In this document: one piece after another, positions 16,163 to 28,329 of the stretch
How the letters are laid out: each line of letters opens with the position of its first letter
How positions within the stretch are numbered: the first letter of the stretch is position 1
Notes under the pieces: model-generated
What the model saw: the letters and a program-made list of their open reading frames with translations, nothing else
Told to the model about the DNA's origin: nothing
Databases searched by the model: none
Program-made: the position numbers and the translations under genes
Assembly (NCBI GenBank): GCA_905250025.1
Contig: CAJNOJ010000059.1
Location: forward strand, 351,280-415,279
Direction of reading: 5' to 3'
DNA: 64,000 nucleotides
Origin: Adineta ricciae
Lineage: Eukaryota > Rotifera > Eurotatoria > Adinetida > Adinetidae

Positions 16163-16842
16163 CGTACTTATTTTAAGTCGTTGGTTATTGCCAAAAGGTG
16201 AAATGACTCGTGAAGAACTTTCGCAATTATTATTGGTAAAAACAAAAACAGATTTATTTTCAGATGGAAGTCGATACTTCTTTCTCTTAGGTTTATATTG
16301 GCATCGCTGCAGATATAATTGAATTCTTCGAAGTTTTCAGAGAGAAAGAAGTAGAATTTTGTGATGATATCGTTCGCTTTGATCTGCTGTTTGTTTTTCA
16401 GGTCCGAACGAATATTAAATTAAGCGTATTAGTTCTTCTTCTATGGACATTTAGTTTACTGCAATTCTGTTTGGCATTCACCATTTCGCGTGGTCGGAAA
16501 AGTCGTCTAGTCATCAAAGAAGAACTCGAGAGACGCTTCTTTTGTAGTCCATCGGACTTCTGGGGCATGTTAATGTCATTATTTCTTCAAGATATTCCAT
16601 TTTTTTGTTTCCGTGCTGTACTCATATTTCATTATCATATTCTGTCTTATTCCACGGTGTTTTTCACTTCCAAAAATGGTTTAATCATTATTCTTCAATG
16701 GTATCGCATCACAGTCATATTAGCCACAACCATTTCACAAGGACGACGACATCAGGGAGGATTAGTTGAAGTTATACAGATGAACACGAACGACAAACGA
16801 TCTGGGACAAATGAGAGTAATCGTCTGAGTGTAGAAATATGA
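16163..16842 (+). CDS. TMEM26: TMEM26-like membrane protein, 3' part only
   Basis: Exons 16163-16235, 16291-16350 and 16402-16842 encode the last about 190 residues of a multi-pass membrane protein. The order of motifs matches my memory of vertebrate TMEM26: SRWLLPKGEMTREELSQLLL, then YIGIAADIIEFFE, a membrane helix LSVLVLLLWTFSLLQF, the SPSDFWGMLMSLFLQDIPFF segment, and FFTSKNGLIIILQWYR. The tail is hydrophilic and ends at TGA after SVEI. The 5' part is missing because the sequence starts at the N. Function of TMEM26 is poorly known; it is a plasma-membrane-type protein in mammals. The second intron (16351-16401) was placed by frame and similarity; reading through it is also open. Confidence 0.85.
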
Positions 16843-19052
16843 TTCGAAATAAAGACTATATTGATGTAAGGAAAATATAGTTAATATTTGTTGATTTCTG
16901 TATATTGATTAGATCAACAAACAGAAAATCTAATTGCCGTCTATTTAAACACAATTTCATCGAAATAAAGTTTGCATTGGAAATATTTGTCTAAGTCATT
17001 TCCAAAATAATCCGTCATTTGATTGATATAATGAGATTTGATTGAATCGATCTGACAAGTCATAAAATGTTAATCGATTGTTTTTCTTTTTTCTTGTCTG
17101 ATATTATCTGTATAGACTGTTTTCCAACGAAGTGATTGATGAATCAATCAACAACATCTGTCTCAGTTGTAGAGGACAATTACTAGTAGAATAATCCAAA
17201 GTTAATCATCTAGAAATTGTTTTTGAAGTTTGTCAGTGAAAGAACCCATCGCGTTTATTCGAATGCCATTGAAATCACGTCTTCGTCTCCGCAGTCGATT
17301 GACAATTAAAACTAGGTCCGTTGCTATGCATATCGCTTATCGTGATAATCTTGACAGGGTCATACTTTTGCACCAATGGAGAAAGTCGTATCGATATGAA
17401 ACTATCGAATAGCCTTTCGCTGCAAGACTTATTTGATTAAATTACCATTCCTGTTCGACATCGATATAAACTAATCTACTTTTATTTGTTCTCATCAATC
17501 AAATCTCGATTGCCCAAGTTAATTCAATTTTTCTTCAGTCTGAATATCTGTATCACATATTAATATAATTAATGATTAACCGAAGATCAATTCGATATCA
17601 TATGTCAACATCTCGACAACTGCTACTATGAATTCGGTTCCGTTTTCCTGTACAGAGTTTGCTGACATTGACAATGGACATGAAGAGGTTACTGGTATAT
17701 CCCAGCTGTCGACAATAATGAAATGTCTCTTGAATATCTTCATAGACCTTGAAACCCTTGAGACTACAAATTTGACATCAATCCGAATAAATGATTAAAA
17801 AAATTAATTATTATTTGTCATCGTGTTGTTTTCTTAACGAGAAGGAAAGAGACGAATCGAAGATCTCTCATGCGCAATTGATAGGAGAGAGGGAGAGAGA
17901 GGAAGGAAAAGAGTCCGACACGCATTACGGTATGTGTACGAGATGAAAATTTGTATAAATACTCTTCTTTTCTTTTTCGTACTCTCGAGACAATCAATTA
18001 ATAAAATAACAAACATATCTTTGATCTTTCAGATAACATTGATAATTTCAAGTGCAAGAAAAATATTGATATTTGTTTCTTAATGAAATTTTTTTTCTTG
18101 ACTGACATTTCCTTGAAATGAGAAACCGACAATGACTTATCAGAAATCAATTACTTAAACACATTGTAAAAATCAATTGATTTGATTTCTTTTGTTGCAT
18201 CAGTCATCTTGTATGTGTGTGGCAAGATCTGTGTATTGATTATCAAATGTCGACTTCTTTTTCTAGATGCTTATCTCAAAGAGTTAGTCGAGCATTGCGA
18301 TCAATCGATCGAAAGTAATAGCACTGAAGGAGGTCTCCGTCTGATGCTGTTGCTTATTACTTTGACTAGTAAAAGAGAAGAGCAGAAGAAAAAACGGAAA
18401 GAGTAGAAGAATACCAAGATGAAGCGAAAGAAAAAGTGCGAGAAAAGAATGACAATAATACTACTAGAAGCACACAAACAACGTTCGTGCACAGACAAGT
18501 GTAAAACAGAAGCGTTTGGAACAGTGGATTTGATTTCTATGTATCAAAATAGACGGTAAATATTGAATGAGATCTGAGAAGAAAACTTTTCGAAGAAAGC
18601 TTTAGTTGAGGAATCTAATAAGAGCGTGTTTTCTTCATAAATTATGGATGCATCATTGGCAAATCTGAACTATTCACTTTCTCTCGATAAGATGTCCTCG
18701 CTGCTCTTGAAAAACTCTTCTGATTAATGTATGTCTTTCTCTTTCGTACTCGTCATTGCTTATCAGTTCTTCTGACAAATTTCATGTCAGAATCCGAAGA
18801 CGGATCGAACTGATTCGCTATAAATGACAATTGTTTGACTACGGATGTGTTAATTGATTTCTATCTTGTCGATTTCCTTTTCTTGCGTCCCCGACATGTC
18901 GAAGTCAAGTTGCAATCTATTCATTTCTTGATGAAAGACGTGCGTGTCCCTAACACTCTCACCACCACCATTATATAGTTGTGCAAACGCCTTTTGAAAG
19001 GAAATTGTCCCATCACCCGTACAATGACGGCCATAAACTATTGTTAGCCGAT

Positions 19053-19077
19053 AGAGAGAGAGAGAGAGAGAGAGAGA
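19053..19077. repeat. (GA)n microsatellite
   Basis: Twelve or so uninterrupted GA units; a matching (CT)n tract lies 140 bases to the right at about 19,219-19,237, so the two could pair as an inverted repeat. Confidence 0.9.
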
Positions 19078-19609
19078 AAGAAAGCAAGAACCTTTTGCGT
19101 TGCATTATTTTAAAAACCATCATCGTCACCAGTAGTAGTAAAAGACACGCAGCATGCGCGCACAACCAACAAATATTGATTGAAGACGACAATTTTCTTT
19201 TCGCATCGCTCCCGTTTTCTCTCTCTCTCTCTCTCTCCCGTTTCTGCCTTTCTAAAATCGAACTATCGCCTCCATTTCTTTCTCCCTTCAGCTTCATCAT
19301 CATCTTCTCGCTCTGCTTGTCGATATCTACGGATAAGATCGTTTCTTATACTACTGCTATGCAATTCAGTCGATGCATTTGATGGTAGACTGGCATATAG
19401 ATCATGCTCGTTATATGGCATGGCAATAAGATGTTCGTTTGGAATCCACCATCAGACAGAAGTAGAAACAGCAGGAAAAATTGTTCCCTTGTCGATTGAT
19501 ATTATTCCGACATTTAGAAAAAAATGCGACTATACTCCACCTCTGCTTTGCCTCTGGTCTCTGTCTCCAAAATATCTTGAAGATAAAAACGAGAGAGAGT
19601 GTGTCTTTT

Positions 19610-19699
19610 CCTTCTTCTTCTTCTTCTTCTCTCTGTCTCCTTCTTCGTCGAATCTTGTGCCTGTTACCATCATCATCATCATTATTATTATTATCATCA
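19610..19699. repeat. Compound (TTC)n and (ATC)n/(ATT)n microsatellite cluster
   Basis: A TTC run near 19,610-19,631 is followed by an ATC/ATT run at about 19,668-19,699. No coding role is seen. Confidence 0.8.
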
Positions 19700-20575
19700 G
19701 CTATGTTGTTTTGTCTTGTTGTTGTTCTTATCAGCATCTTACAATTTTGCATTGCTAACCAATCTGGAAGATAACTGTTGTTCCTACTACTATAAGAACA
19801 TCACATTTCTTGCTTTTGTTGTTTTCGATGACATTACACAGAATACATAAGCTTTATAAGATTAGTCTTGTATTTTATACTGATAAGTATATGTATATAC
19901 AATTATTCAAAAACTTTTTTTTTCTGATTACTTAAATCGATTTCGCTAGCGAAAGTTATTTGTCAATTTCTGTCATCTTTCCTAATTTGCACACATTGTT
20001 GATAATCGATGAATATTTAGATGAATAAAAATAGTGCGAAAAGAAAGTGTAAGCATTAAGATAATCCCCAATGAACAGTAAATGAGTAAATAAATCGCGA
20101 AATGCGAATGGCTAAATGACAGCTAGACTCGATACAGGAAAAGTGAAGACGAAGAGGTAAGTGCTGTGCTTGTTTTGAGTTTTCAGCTAGATCTTGGAGT
20201 GTGTGAGTGCGCTTTCTAACTAAATCAATTGAGTGGCAATAGAGTGGCACTGTTGATGATGTTTGCTGATTGAATTCTCGATTTGTTACTCTCGCTACCG
20301 CACACTACCGTCTGATTTTCTTTTCTTTATGTTTTCTCGTTTCCTTTTCTCTTTCGCTCAGTTTTCACCGTCGACAATCTAGTTGTCATTGTTCCGGATG
20401 AAAATATATTTCCTCTTGTTGATGTTGTGGAATTCGAGAAGCACAACCAAATGACTTTGACTATTGAATTTTGTATTCTATTATTTCCAATTCATTATCG
20501 ATATTAAAATCATACTTTTGCATATTTCTTTTTAAGGATGTGAGCCGAACATTCTTCTACTTTACTTCATTCATA

Positions 20576-23500
20576 ATGCATTCGTATTGTCATATAGTAT
20601 TCTTAGTAACTCTATTCGTCTTAGTCAATCTTGTGTACGGAGCATCGATATCTATTCAAGTGAATAGTTCATCGTCCGAAAATAAGTGCTCAAAGATTCA
20701 GACGAATTGTGCACGGGATGGTCTGATAATTCCTCTTTGGCATCCTCAAGTTGGAATATCTACTGGTGATCAAGTCTCTCGTGCTATTATATATCTGCTC
20801 GCACTTATTTATTTATTTATTGGCGTAGCTATTATATCAGATCGTTTCATGGCATCCATTGAAGTTATAACATCGCAGAAACGTGAAATTCGAAAGAAGA
20901 ATCCCGATGGAACAGTGTCCGTAACAACAGTATCTATTTGGAACGAAACAGTATCAAATCTAACGTTAATGGCCTTGGGTTCATCGGCGCCAGAAATCCT
21001 TCTCTCCATTATTGAAGTCGTTGGTAGAAACTTTCAAAGTGGAGATCTCGGTCCCGGTACGATTGTTGGATCAGCAGCATTCAACTTATTTGTTATTATT
21101 GCTATATGTATTGTCTGTATACCTACCGGTGAAGTTCGTCGTATACGTCATCAACGCGTCTTCTTCGTCACGACTGCTTGGTCAATCTTTGCCTATATAT
21201 GGTTATGGGCAATTGTCGCAAAGATTTCCCCAGGTCACATCGAAGTGTGGGAAGGCACACTGACATTCTTATTTTTTCCATTGACTGTTTTCTCAGCGTA
21301 CATCGTAGATACCAAAGTCGGTCAATTCATTCGCATACGTATTACATCACAAAAACAAGTTTCACAATTAGAGAATCACTCGGCAACACCGTTACCTCTT
21401 ACCTTAGATGCTTCACCTAATATGGATGATAATGAACAAAGGACGATGATTGACAATGGAATCAAATTATCGGCGCCTGCAATTTTCAACGATGTTCATG
21501 GTAGAAAATCATCTTCAACGCAAAAGTCTATCTCAGGTGGAGTATTCGATCAATTAGGTAGTACGACGACTGGCATTGATGACAATGCTATTGCTGATCA
21601 TATTGAAGCACAGCGAAGACAAGAATTCATTGATATTTGGCGACAATTACGTAAACAGTATCCCAATCATGATATGCATACATTGAATGATATGGCTGCT
21701 CTTGAAATGATGAATCGTGTACCGAAATCTCGAGGTAACTGTCTTATTTCTTACGAAAAACAAACTCTCGTTCTCCTTCGTTTTCAGCATACTATCGTAT
21801 ACAAGCCACTAAGCGTTTAGGTGGCGGTGGTGGAAATTTGAAAAAGAAATTCTTAGAAAAACTAAATGAACCAGATGAGTTAGCCCCTACTGAGAAAGAA
21901 CAATTGATACACGATCCGACGTCACATATCAGTAAAATACGATTCGAACCCAATCACTACACAGTGTTAGAAAATGCGGGCTATGTGACATTATACGTTC
22001 TACGTAGTGATGGAAATTTACGAAATACAGTCTATGTTGACTACTCAACAGAAGATGGAACAGCAACGCACGGAGCAGATTATGAACCTGCGGAAGGAAC
22101 TATCATCTTTTATCCTCTAGAGACACATAAAGAAATTCAAATCAGAATTATTGACGATGACATCTTTGAAGAAGGTCAGTAGATCACATCAATCTAGTTT
22201 CTCTTTGTAACCAGATCTTCTCTCCTTTAGATGAGCATTTCTCTGTTAAACTGAGTAATCTGAGAATCAAAGACAATCAAGGTCGTTTAACTCCTGGTTC
22301 ATTCGATAAAAGTGTTCAATTAGTCGAACCATCGTCAGCAGTGGTGATGATCATCGACGACGATCATGCTGGCATGTTTGTTTTCGAAGAAGATGAAAAA
22401 ACTGTAATTGAATCTGATCGTCAAGTTGAAATCAAAGTCCTGCGGACATCTGGCGCCCGTGGTCGTGTCCGTATACCATTCAAAACTGAAGATGAAACAG
22501 CTGTCCATGAACGAGACTATATTGCCAATGCTGGTGAAGTGATATTCGAAAATAATGAAAATGAGTATGTATAAATAGATTGCTTTGAAGAGATGTGCAG
22601 TTGGTAATCCGATTTGCATGTCTGGTAAATATTATGTCAATAAAATCGGTGTTCCGCGAACGGCAATCAGCTAATTGCCTGATCGCCAGAGGACAAATCG
22701 AGTTTTGCTTTTCTTTTGAGTTTTTGCTCGTTAAGAAAATAAGCGTTTTTTGCCCTCCCCCCGGCCTCTCTCTCTCCCCCTCTTTCTCTTCATCGGTAAA
22801 AGATAAATGTATAAACATCCTTTTCTGCGTTGTTCTTTAGAAAAACAATAACAATTGAAATTATCGATCGTGATCAATATCAACGTAATGAAACATTTCT
22901 TATTTGGCTAGAAGAACCAATATTGATTACAGACCAATCAGAAAATGCGAAATCAGGCATGTGATTATTGTTTCGAATTCGACTTCGTAGACATCTTTCG
23001 ATTTTTCATTTCGAATAGAAATGTCCGAAGAAGAGCGATTGATTGCTGAGTTAGGCAAACCAAAATTGGGTGATAAACATACTATACGTGTCCGTATCCG
23101 CGAAAGCAAAGAATTCAAAGTAGAAAAACGACGAGTTCGATTGCATTCGATTCTATTTCTTTTCTATTTTGCAAGAATGCTGTTGATAAAGCGTTATATA
23201 AAGCGAATACGGCTATTGTGGTTGGAACATCGAGTTGGATCGAGCAATTCAAACAAGCGTTCAATCCTAAAGGTATTGTCGAACCAAAGAGACAAGCAAA
23301 TGAATGTAATGAATTCGATTTGTTCTAGAAGACGATGATGACGACGATGATGAGGACACCGGCAATTCGAAAAGTGATAAAGAAGAGCCTCCAACGTGCA
23401 AAGATTATATAATACATTTCATAACCTTTTTCTGGAAGTTTTTATTCGCTTTTGTTCCGCCAACTAGTGAGTAAACTCGGTTTTCTTTCTTCGAAAACAC

Positions 23501-24201
23501 AGGGAAGAATAACAAATGAGAAATTCTTTTGGTAAATAGGTATTGCCGGTGGTTGGGTTTGTTTTTGTGTATCAATTTTGATTATCGGAGGGTTAACTGC
23601 TATTATTGGTGATTTAGCCGCACATGTAAAAAATTATAATTATTCTTTTTGTTATTATTCTCCTTCGACCTAACTTGTTATTGTTCTTTCTAGTTTGGAT
23701 GTACGGTTGGACTGACAGATACAATGACAGCTATTGCTTTTGTTGCATTAGGAACATCGTTACCAGGTAAGAATTAGGAAAAAAGAATCGACTATGGAAA
23801 GGATTGAATTCAATTCTTTATTAGATACGTTTGCATCAAAAGTCGCTGCTGAACATGATAAATATGCTGATAGTTCGGTAGGAAATGTCAATGGTTCGAA
23901 TGCGGTCAATGTTTTCTTGGGTATTGGTTTACCATGGGCTATGTCAGCATGGTATCATTATTTTAAACAGACGAGATTCGAAGTGAAAGAGGGCTCATTA
24001 GCATTCAGTGTGACTTTGTTTTGTTCGTTTGCGGTCATTGCTGTCATTATTCTAATGCTAAGACGTTTGAAAGTTTTCGGCGGTGGGGAATTAGGCGGCC
24101 CATTGAAATTTCGACTTATTTCTAGTTCTTTATTCATATTACTCTGGATTGTTTATCTGGTATTGAGTGGCCTTGAAAACTATTGTCATATTAATGTTTA
24201 A
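20576..24201 (+). CDS. SLC8: Na+/Ca2+ exchanger (NCX/SLC8 family)
   Basis: Ten exons (20576-21734, 21788-22174, 22231-22564, 22841-22956, 23019-23119, 23176-23272, 23329-23466, 23540-23625, 23694-23766, 23825-24201) encode 955 residues. The plasma-membrane exchanger expels Ca2+ using the Na+ gradient. Order: signal peptide (residues 1-23), N-terminal membrane helices with alpha-1 repeat GSSAPEI near residue 135, a large cytosolic loop with two Calx-beta domains (first with the acidic Ca2+ site DDDIFEEDEHF), the segment [15 protein letters not shown], an acidic Asp run, then the C-terminal helices with alpha-2 repeat GTSLPDTFAS and [12 protein letters not shown], ending in CHINV. All NCX hallmarks are intact and the length fits the family (about 930-970). 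One intron (22957-23018) begins with GC instead of GT. I chose the ATG at 20,576 because it opens the signal peptide. Confidence 0.97.
22957..23018 (+). other. GC-AG intron in the Na+/Ca2+ exchanger gene
   Basis: The preceding exon ends AAATCAG and the intron opens GCATGT; reading on meets TGA at once, and no GT donor nearby restores frame. Joining to 23,019 gives [11 protein letters not shown] in the expected position after the second Calx-beta domain. Confidence 0.8.
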
Positions 24202-24388
24202 AAACATTCATGTCTTTCCGTCGAATGCACGCAAGTGTATGTGGGTGTTTTTCTTCGTCTTCTTTTTTCATATGTCGGTATATAATTTATTTTTCTCTCT
24301 CGCTTTCTCTTTTTGTTTATTGTCTTATTTTTACACATAAAATAATGAGAATAATAGAACAGAACGGTGCAAATTAGGTAAACGATTT

Positions 24389-25995
24389 TTATGAAACTTC
24401 TAATGGTTCAGAGTCAGCAGCCATCCCGGCTACTGATACTATAATGGATGGTTTTCGTTTTGGAGATGAAGTATCGACGATCTCGGATTCTTCTTCGCTT
24501 AACCGTCGAGTGGTTTTGCTGAGAGTATCGTCAGATACGTAGCGAACAGGTTTTTCCGGTTTCTGACATTTCCGATATATAAATCGACCGAGGAGAATCA
24601 GATAAAACGGTTGAGCTGATAGATAAGCAACGACAAGAGGAATAACAGACGCTTGGGTGTTTTCTGGTGCTGGAAATGAATAGAGTAAAACCATGAATGC
24701 AATGCCAACATTTTGAATACCTCACGATATGAAAAAGAAAGAATAGAAGATAAAAACGTGGAGTTTTCGGTAGTTTACCTGTTTCAATTCCAACTGTCTT
24801 TATTCGTGACCAGTCCTGTCGAAAAATCCAAGCGAATAGACCACCAAATATAAAACCTAACCAGGGTAAAAGAGGTGCTGACAGTGCTATCCGTAAACTG
24901 ATGTATCGAAAAAGATAAAAGTTAACAAAAGCACCGAAAACAAAGAAATAAAGGATTAAGATCAACAACATCGGTTTGACAATACGTGTAACGATTGGCT
25001 TGATTTTCGGACAACAGTAAACTGCAAGCATTCCTATTCCAAGAGGACCAATAATTGTCAATAGCGATTGCGTTAGGTTTACAAATGGAATGCGAATTTT
25101 CAAATCACGCAGATAGACACGCTCACCAAGTGTATACAGCCAGAAAGGCATCATAAAAAATGAAGCCACCGTCGATGAAAAGGACATAAACACAGACAAA
25201 TTCAAATCTCCATCAAATAGTACTGTCCATTGATTCGACGCCCAGCCACCTGGACAACATCCAACAACAAATAGGCCTAAACCATAGAGAGATTCGTAAC
25301 GAAAGAGTTTAGTTATACTATAAGCTATCAATGGCATGAGACCGTATTGGCAACAAAAACCTATCAGAATTTGTATCGGTCGACGAATCAACTCTTTCAA
25401 GACTTCAAGATCTAATAAAATTCCCATTTGAATTGATATAAACATAATAACGAATGGAATAATTCCTTTGAATACCTTGTCAATTACACGACTGGGTCCA
25501 ATAATCAATATTACATCGGAACAGTTAATACGGAAAATATGGTTTTCACCATCGATCATTCGTATAGAATAATGAATCAAAGTTCGGTTGATATAGTTCG
25601 CATGCACTTTCAAAGTATAAACTATGGTTGAGTCGTTCTTCGATGCTATCGATAGAATGTACATGTAAAAAAACGGAAGACAAATCAAATGTTAATGTTT
25701 ATTTACTTTGTGTGTTATCTAATATATGAATTATGTTATCAATGTAATGACGATCTTTGTCAAATGTTGCTACTTTTCGATCATTGATCAATGTTGAGAT
25801 ATGAATGACACGGATGTTCAGTGCTCGTAAATGAGCTCGATCGAATGTTTTGTGTATGTCTTGTGTTGCAAACAATGGAATCTTCCGGGTATCATTGGTA
25901 CACAGAGTTGATTTGAAGGAAGCAATCGATTCATGTTGACATTGTGATAGAAAAATAGAAGTAAGAAAAATGACGAGAACGATGGACCGAACCAT
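24389..25995 (-). CDS. SLC10-family (bile acid/sodium symporter type) membrane protein
   Basis: Three exons on the minus strand (25707-25995, 24779-25645, 24389-24720) encode 495 residues. A signal peptide (VRSIVLVIFLTSIFLSQC) leads into an extracellular N-terminal region of about 150 residues, followed by roughly nine membrane helices typical of sodium/bile-acid cotransporters. Signatures include GCCPGGWASNQWT (the GG-S/N-x core of helix 4) and, formed only after splicing, ETGIQNVGIAF (the helix 9 motif). The long ectodomain before the helices resembles SLC10A3/A5-like members rather than the classic liver and ileal transporters. The cytosolic tail is serine-rich. Substrate cannot be told from sequence. 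Its 3' end faces the 3' end of the exchanger gene about 190 bases away. Confidence 0.88.
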
Positions 25996-26001
25996 TGTCA
26001 C

Positions 26002-26874
26002 TATCCTTTCGTGTACGTTGTGTTCGAATAATCAATCTGATTGACTATATATATATATGTGTAAATTTCAGTGCGTTCTCCATGAATGCTCTCGATTTAT
26101 TGATGGTTCTTACCGCTATTTATTTGATGTAATACATCAAATGCTCACCTTGATTCAAACGACGTATCACGATGAAGCCGTCGTATCGAATGTTGACAGT
26201 ATAAACAAAAGACTATATAAATCAAATCAGGTGGCTTCTATTATTGCTTATGTTTTAGAAAATACTTATAAAACATTCGAGAGTTTTTTTTTTATAAAGA
26301 AAATTGTGGTGATTAATCAATTTTTCAATTTTGCAGTAATTCTGACAGGTCAAATAGGTACGATTAGTGATTAAACAGTAGTACTTTATCGACAAAGCCG
26401 GTGCATTTCTCTGATAAATCTTCAAAGAAAATTCGCTACTATACTCTTGTATTATCAGTATATTGTGAATGATCATGAATCACGCGATGATACGCTCTCA
26501 TTACGAATGACTAATTGTGAAGGTAGTACTGCGACATTGCTTTGACTTAAGCCGGAATTCATAAAAATGATGAACTAAATAGCTAATCAAAAGGCTATTG
26601 TATATCAACGTCAGATCTTATTATATATCAATTGAATATGATGAAAAAAAAGCAAGATGAAACAATCTTTCCACAGTTGACACGAACAAAGAAAAATGCT
26701 CAAGTTCCCTACTTCGACCATTCAACAATCACATTCGATACGCTCAAATCAATATTCAAAATAACTCTATTGATTTGACAAATTCAAAGCTACAACTTTT
26801 ATTTAAGAAATTCAACTAAACAATACAGAAATGAAAAATTCAAAACGAAAATTCAGACAAATTGACACAGTGGA
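26002..26874. other. Intergenic region with TA repeat
   Basis: It contains the promoter side of the SLC10-like gene, with a short TATATATA run around 26,046-26,058. A plus-strand open stretch of about 105 codons from 26,057 (MCKFQCVLHEC) has no recognisable domain and no support beyond length. Confidence 0.4.
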
Positions 26875-27609
26875 CTATTTTGTAGTCGATGGATATTGCA
26901 TTAATATTTGACAATGATCATATTCTCGTCTTGTGCAGAGATCTTTACATTCCAAAACGATTGTTCTGGCTTTTCCAACACGTTTTCGTAGATTTTCCAT
27001 ACTTGTCCGACTTCCAGCATACGAACGACGAATATCATAACGCATGTCTCGAATGATTTGTAGCAAATAGAGATATTTCTCTGCAAGAATAGTCGATTGT
27101 GGCCTGACAAGAAAAGAAGTTTGAGGAGAAGAAGAAGAAGAAGAAGAGTTTGAATGAGTTTTGGATACTAAAGAGTAATGTAATCGTTTTATTGCTGGTA
27201 TTGTCATGCTCATTGTTTGTGAATGATAGTGAAATCGCGCGCATTCAAAGTAATGAACACTGCTGTTTATCACGAAATGGATTGTCTTTCGGCGATTGAA
27301 AACCGACAACAAGAACATCATTCGATTGATGATCGGTTACATACCGAACGAGATCTTTGCAAACAACAGATACTTTCGTACGTTCACGTCTTGCCTCTTC
27401 ACGTAAATGTTCGCACAAACGACGTTGAGTTGTGTAAACAGTTTGTACTTGATCTAAATGAAATCGAATGTCGATCTTCTCACCAGATCATATTCTTTCA
27501 TTGACTTACATTCAGGCGCATAGGATCGAGATGAAGAAAACGTGTCCGTAACACGATGTGATGCTGCAACTTGGTTATTACCAGTAATGTTTGCTTGTTG
27601 AGCCGACAT
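26875..27609 (-). CDS. Small charged protein, 145 aa, family not recognised
   Basis: Three exons on the minus strand (27510-27609, 27345-27453, 26875-27103) join in frame to 145 residues. The start MSAQQANITGNNQVAASHRV is polar and disordered-looking; the middle (YTTQRRLCEHLREEARRERT) and end (RRSYAGSRTSMENLRKRVGK) look like charged amphipathic helices. No signal peptide or membrane segment. I do not recognise the family. Supporting the model are good splice sites on both introns and continuous frame; the second intron includes a serine-encoding TTC run that would otherwise give an unrelated N-terminus. Confidence 0.55.
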
Positions 27610-28329
27610 TGAAAATGATTTTTGTATGTGGTCAACGGATATTCACTTAGAAATCTAGCATGATGTTGTATCAGTAATACAATTTGATTCTCAATCTCAG
27701 TTAATCTGAATGAACATAATCAAATCGAGAAGAATGATGTGAAAGAATGACGAACTTTCTGGGAGTAGAAGTGTTTCTTAGTTAGATAAACTAAACAAGC
27801 CTTTGCACAAATATTAACTGAAAAGGAATCGCCAAAGAAAAGATGTCGAGAATTCTCCTCTTTTTTTATCTTAATCAAACTAGCTCCTTTGATGAGGCTT
27901 TAAGGGAAAGTTTCTGCTCCTATTATATCTTTTCTTTCATTCTTCTCTCCCTCTCTCCCTCTGTCTTTCTCCTTTTTTAGTCACTAACAAGAAAATGATG
28001 TTTCTTTTCAAGAAAATAAGTGCAAAGAACATCACAGTTTCTTGTTTTTTCTTCTCTGTGCTTCAACATAATTGTGTGTATTAGACAGACATCAGCGTGG
28101 CAAAGCTAGAATGAGAGAGAGAGAGAGAGAGAAAAAAAGAAAAATGAGAGAGATAGCACGCAAGAGAACCACTCGAAACTATTTACTTAGATGAAATATG
28201 AATAGAAAACTAATTATTCGACAAAGAATCTGATCTTGCCTGACGTGATATGCCCTCTTTAATTTTTAATTTAATTCCAAAAAAAGAAAGGATTTATATT
28301 TGATATTCACAACACATAAGAAATTGTAT
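27610..28329. other. Intergenic region with GA microsatellite
   Basis: A stretch without genes that I can see, containing pyrimidine-rich sequence near 27,930-27,980 and a (GA)n run at about 28,113-28,133. Confidence 0.5.

Larger units (their letters stand above)
16843..20575. other. Gene-poor region with microsatellites
   Basis: About 3.7 kb between the TMEM26-like 3' end and the Na+/Ca2+ exchanger. Open stretches here are short or follow low-complexity repeats. Some of the right end is likely the exchanger promoter and leader. Microsatellites are listed separately. Confidence 0.45.

Noticed and set aside
18981..19850. Several overlapping open frames, one of 192 codons
   Set aside because: They run through GA, TTC and ATC microsatellites and read Ser/Leu/Ile repeats in all frames. 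No splice or start context supports a gene.
26057..26374. 105-codon plus-strand frame starting MCKFQCVLHEC
   Set aside because: No recognisable domain or signal peptide, and it overlaps the upstream region of the divergent SLC10-like gene; length alone is not enough.
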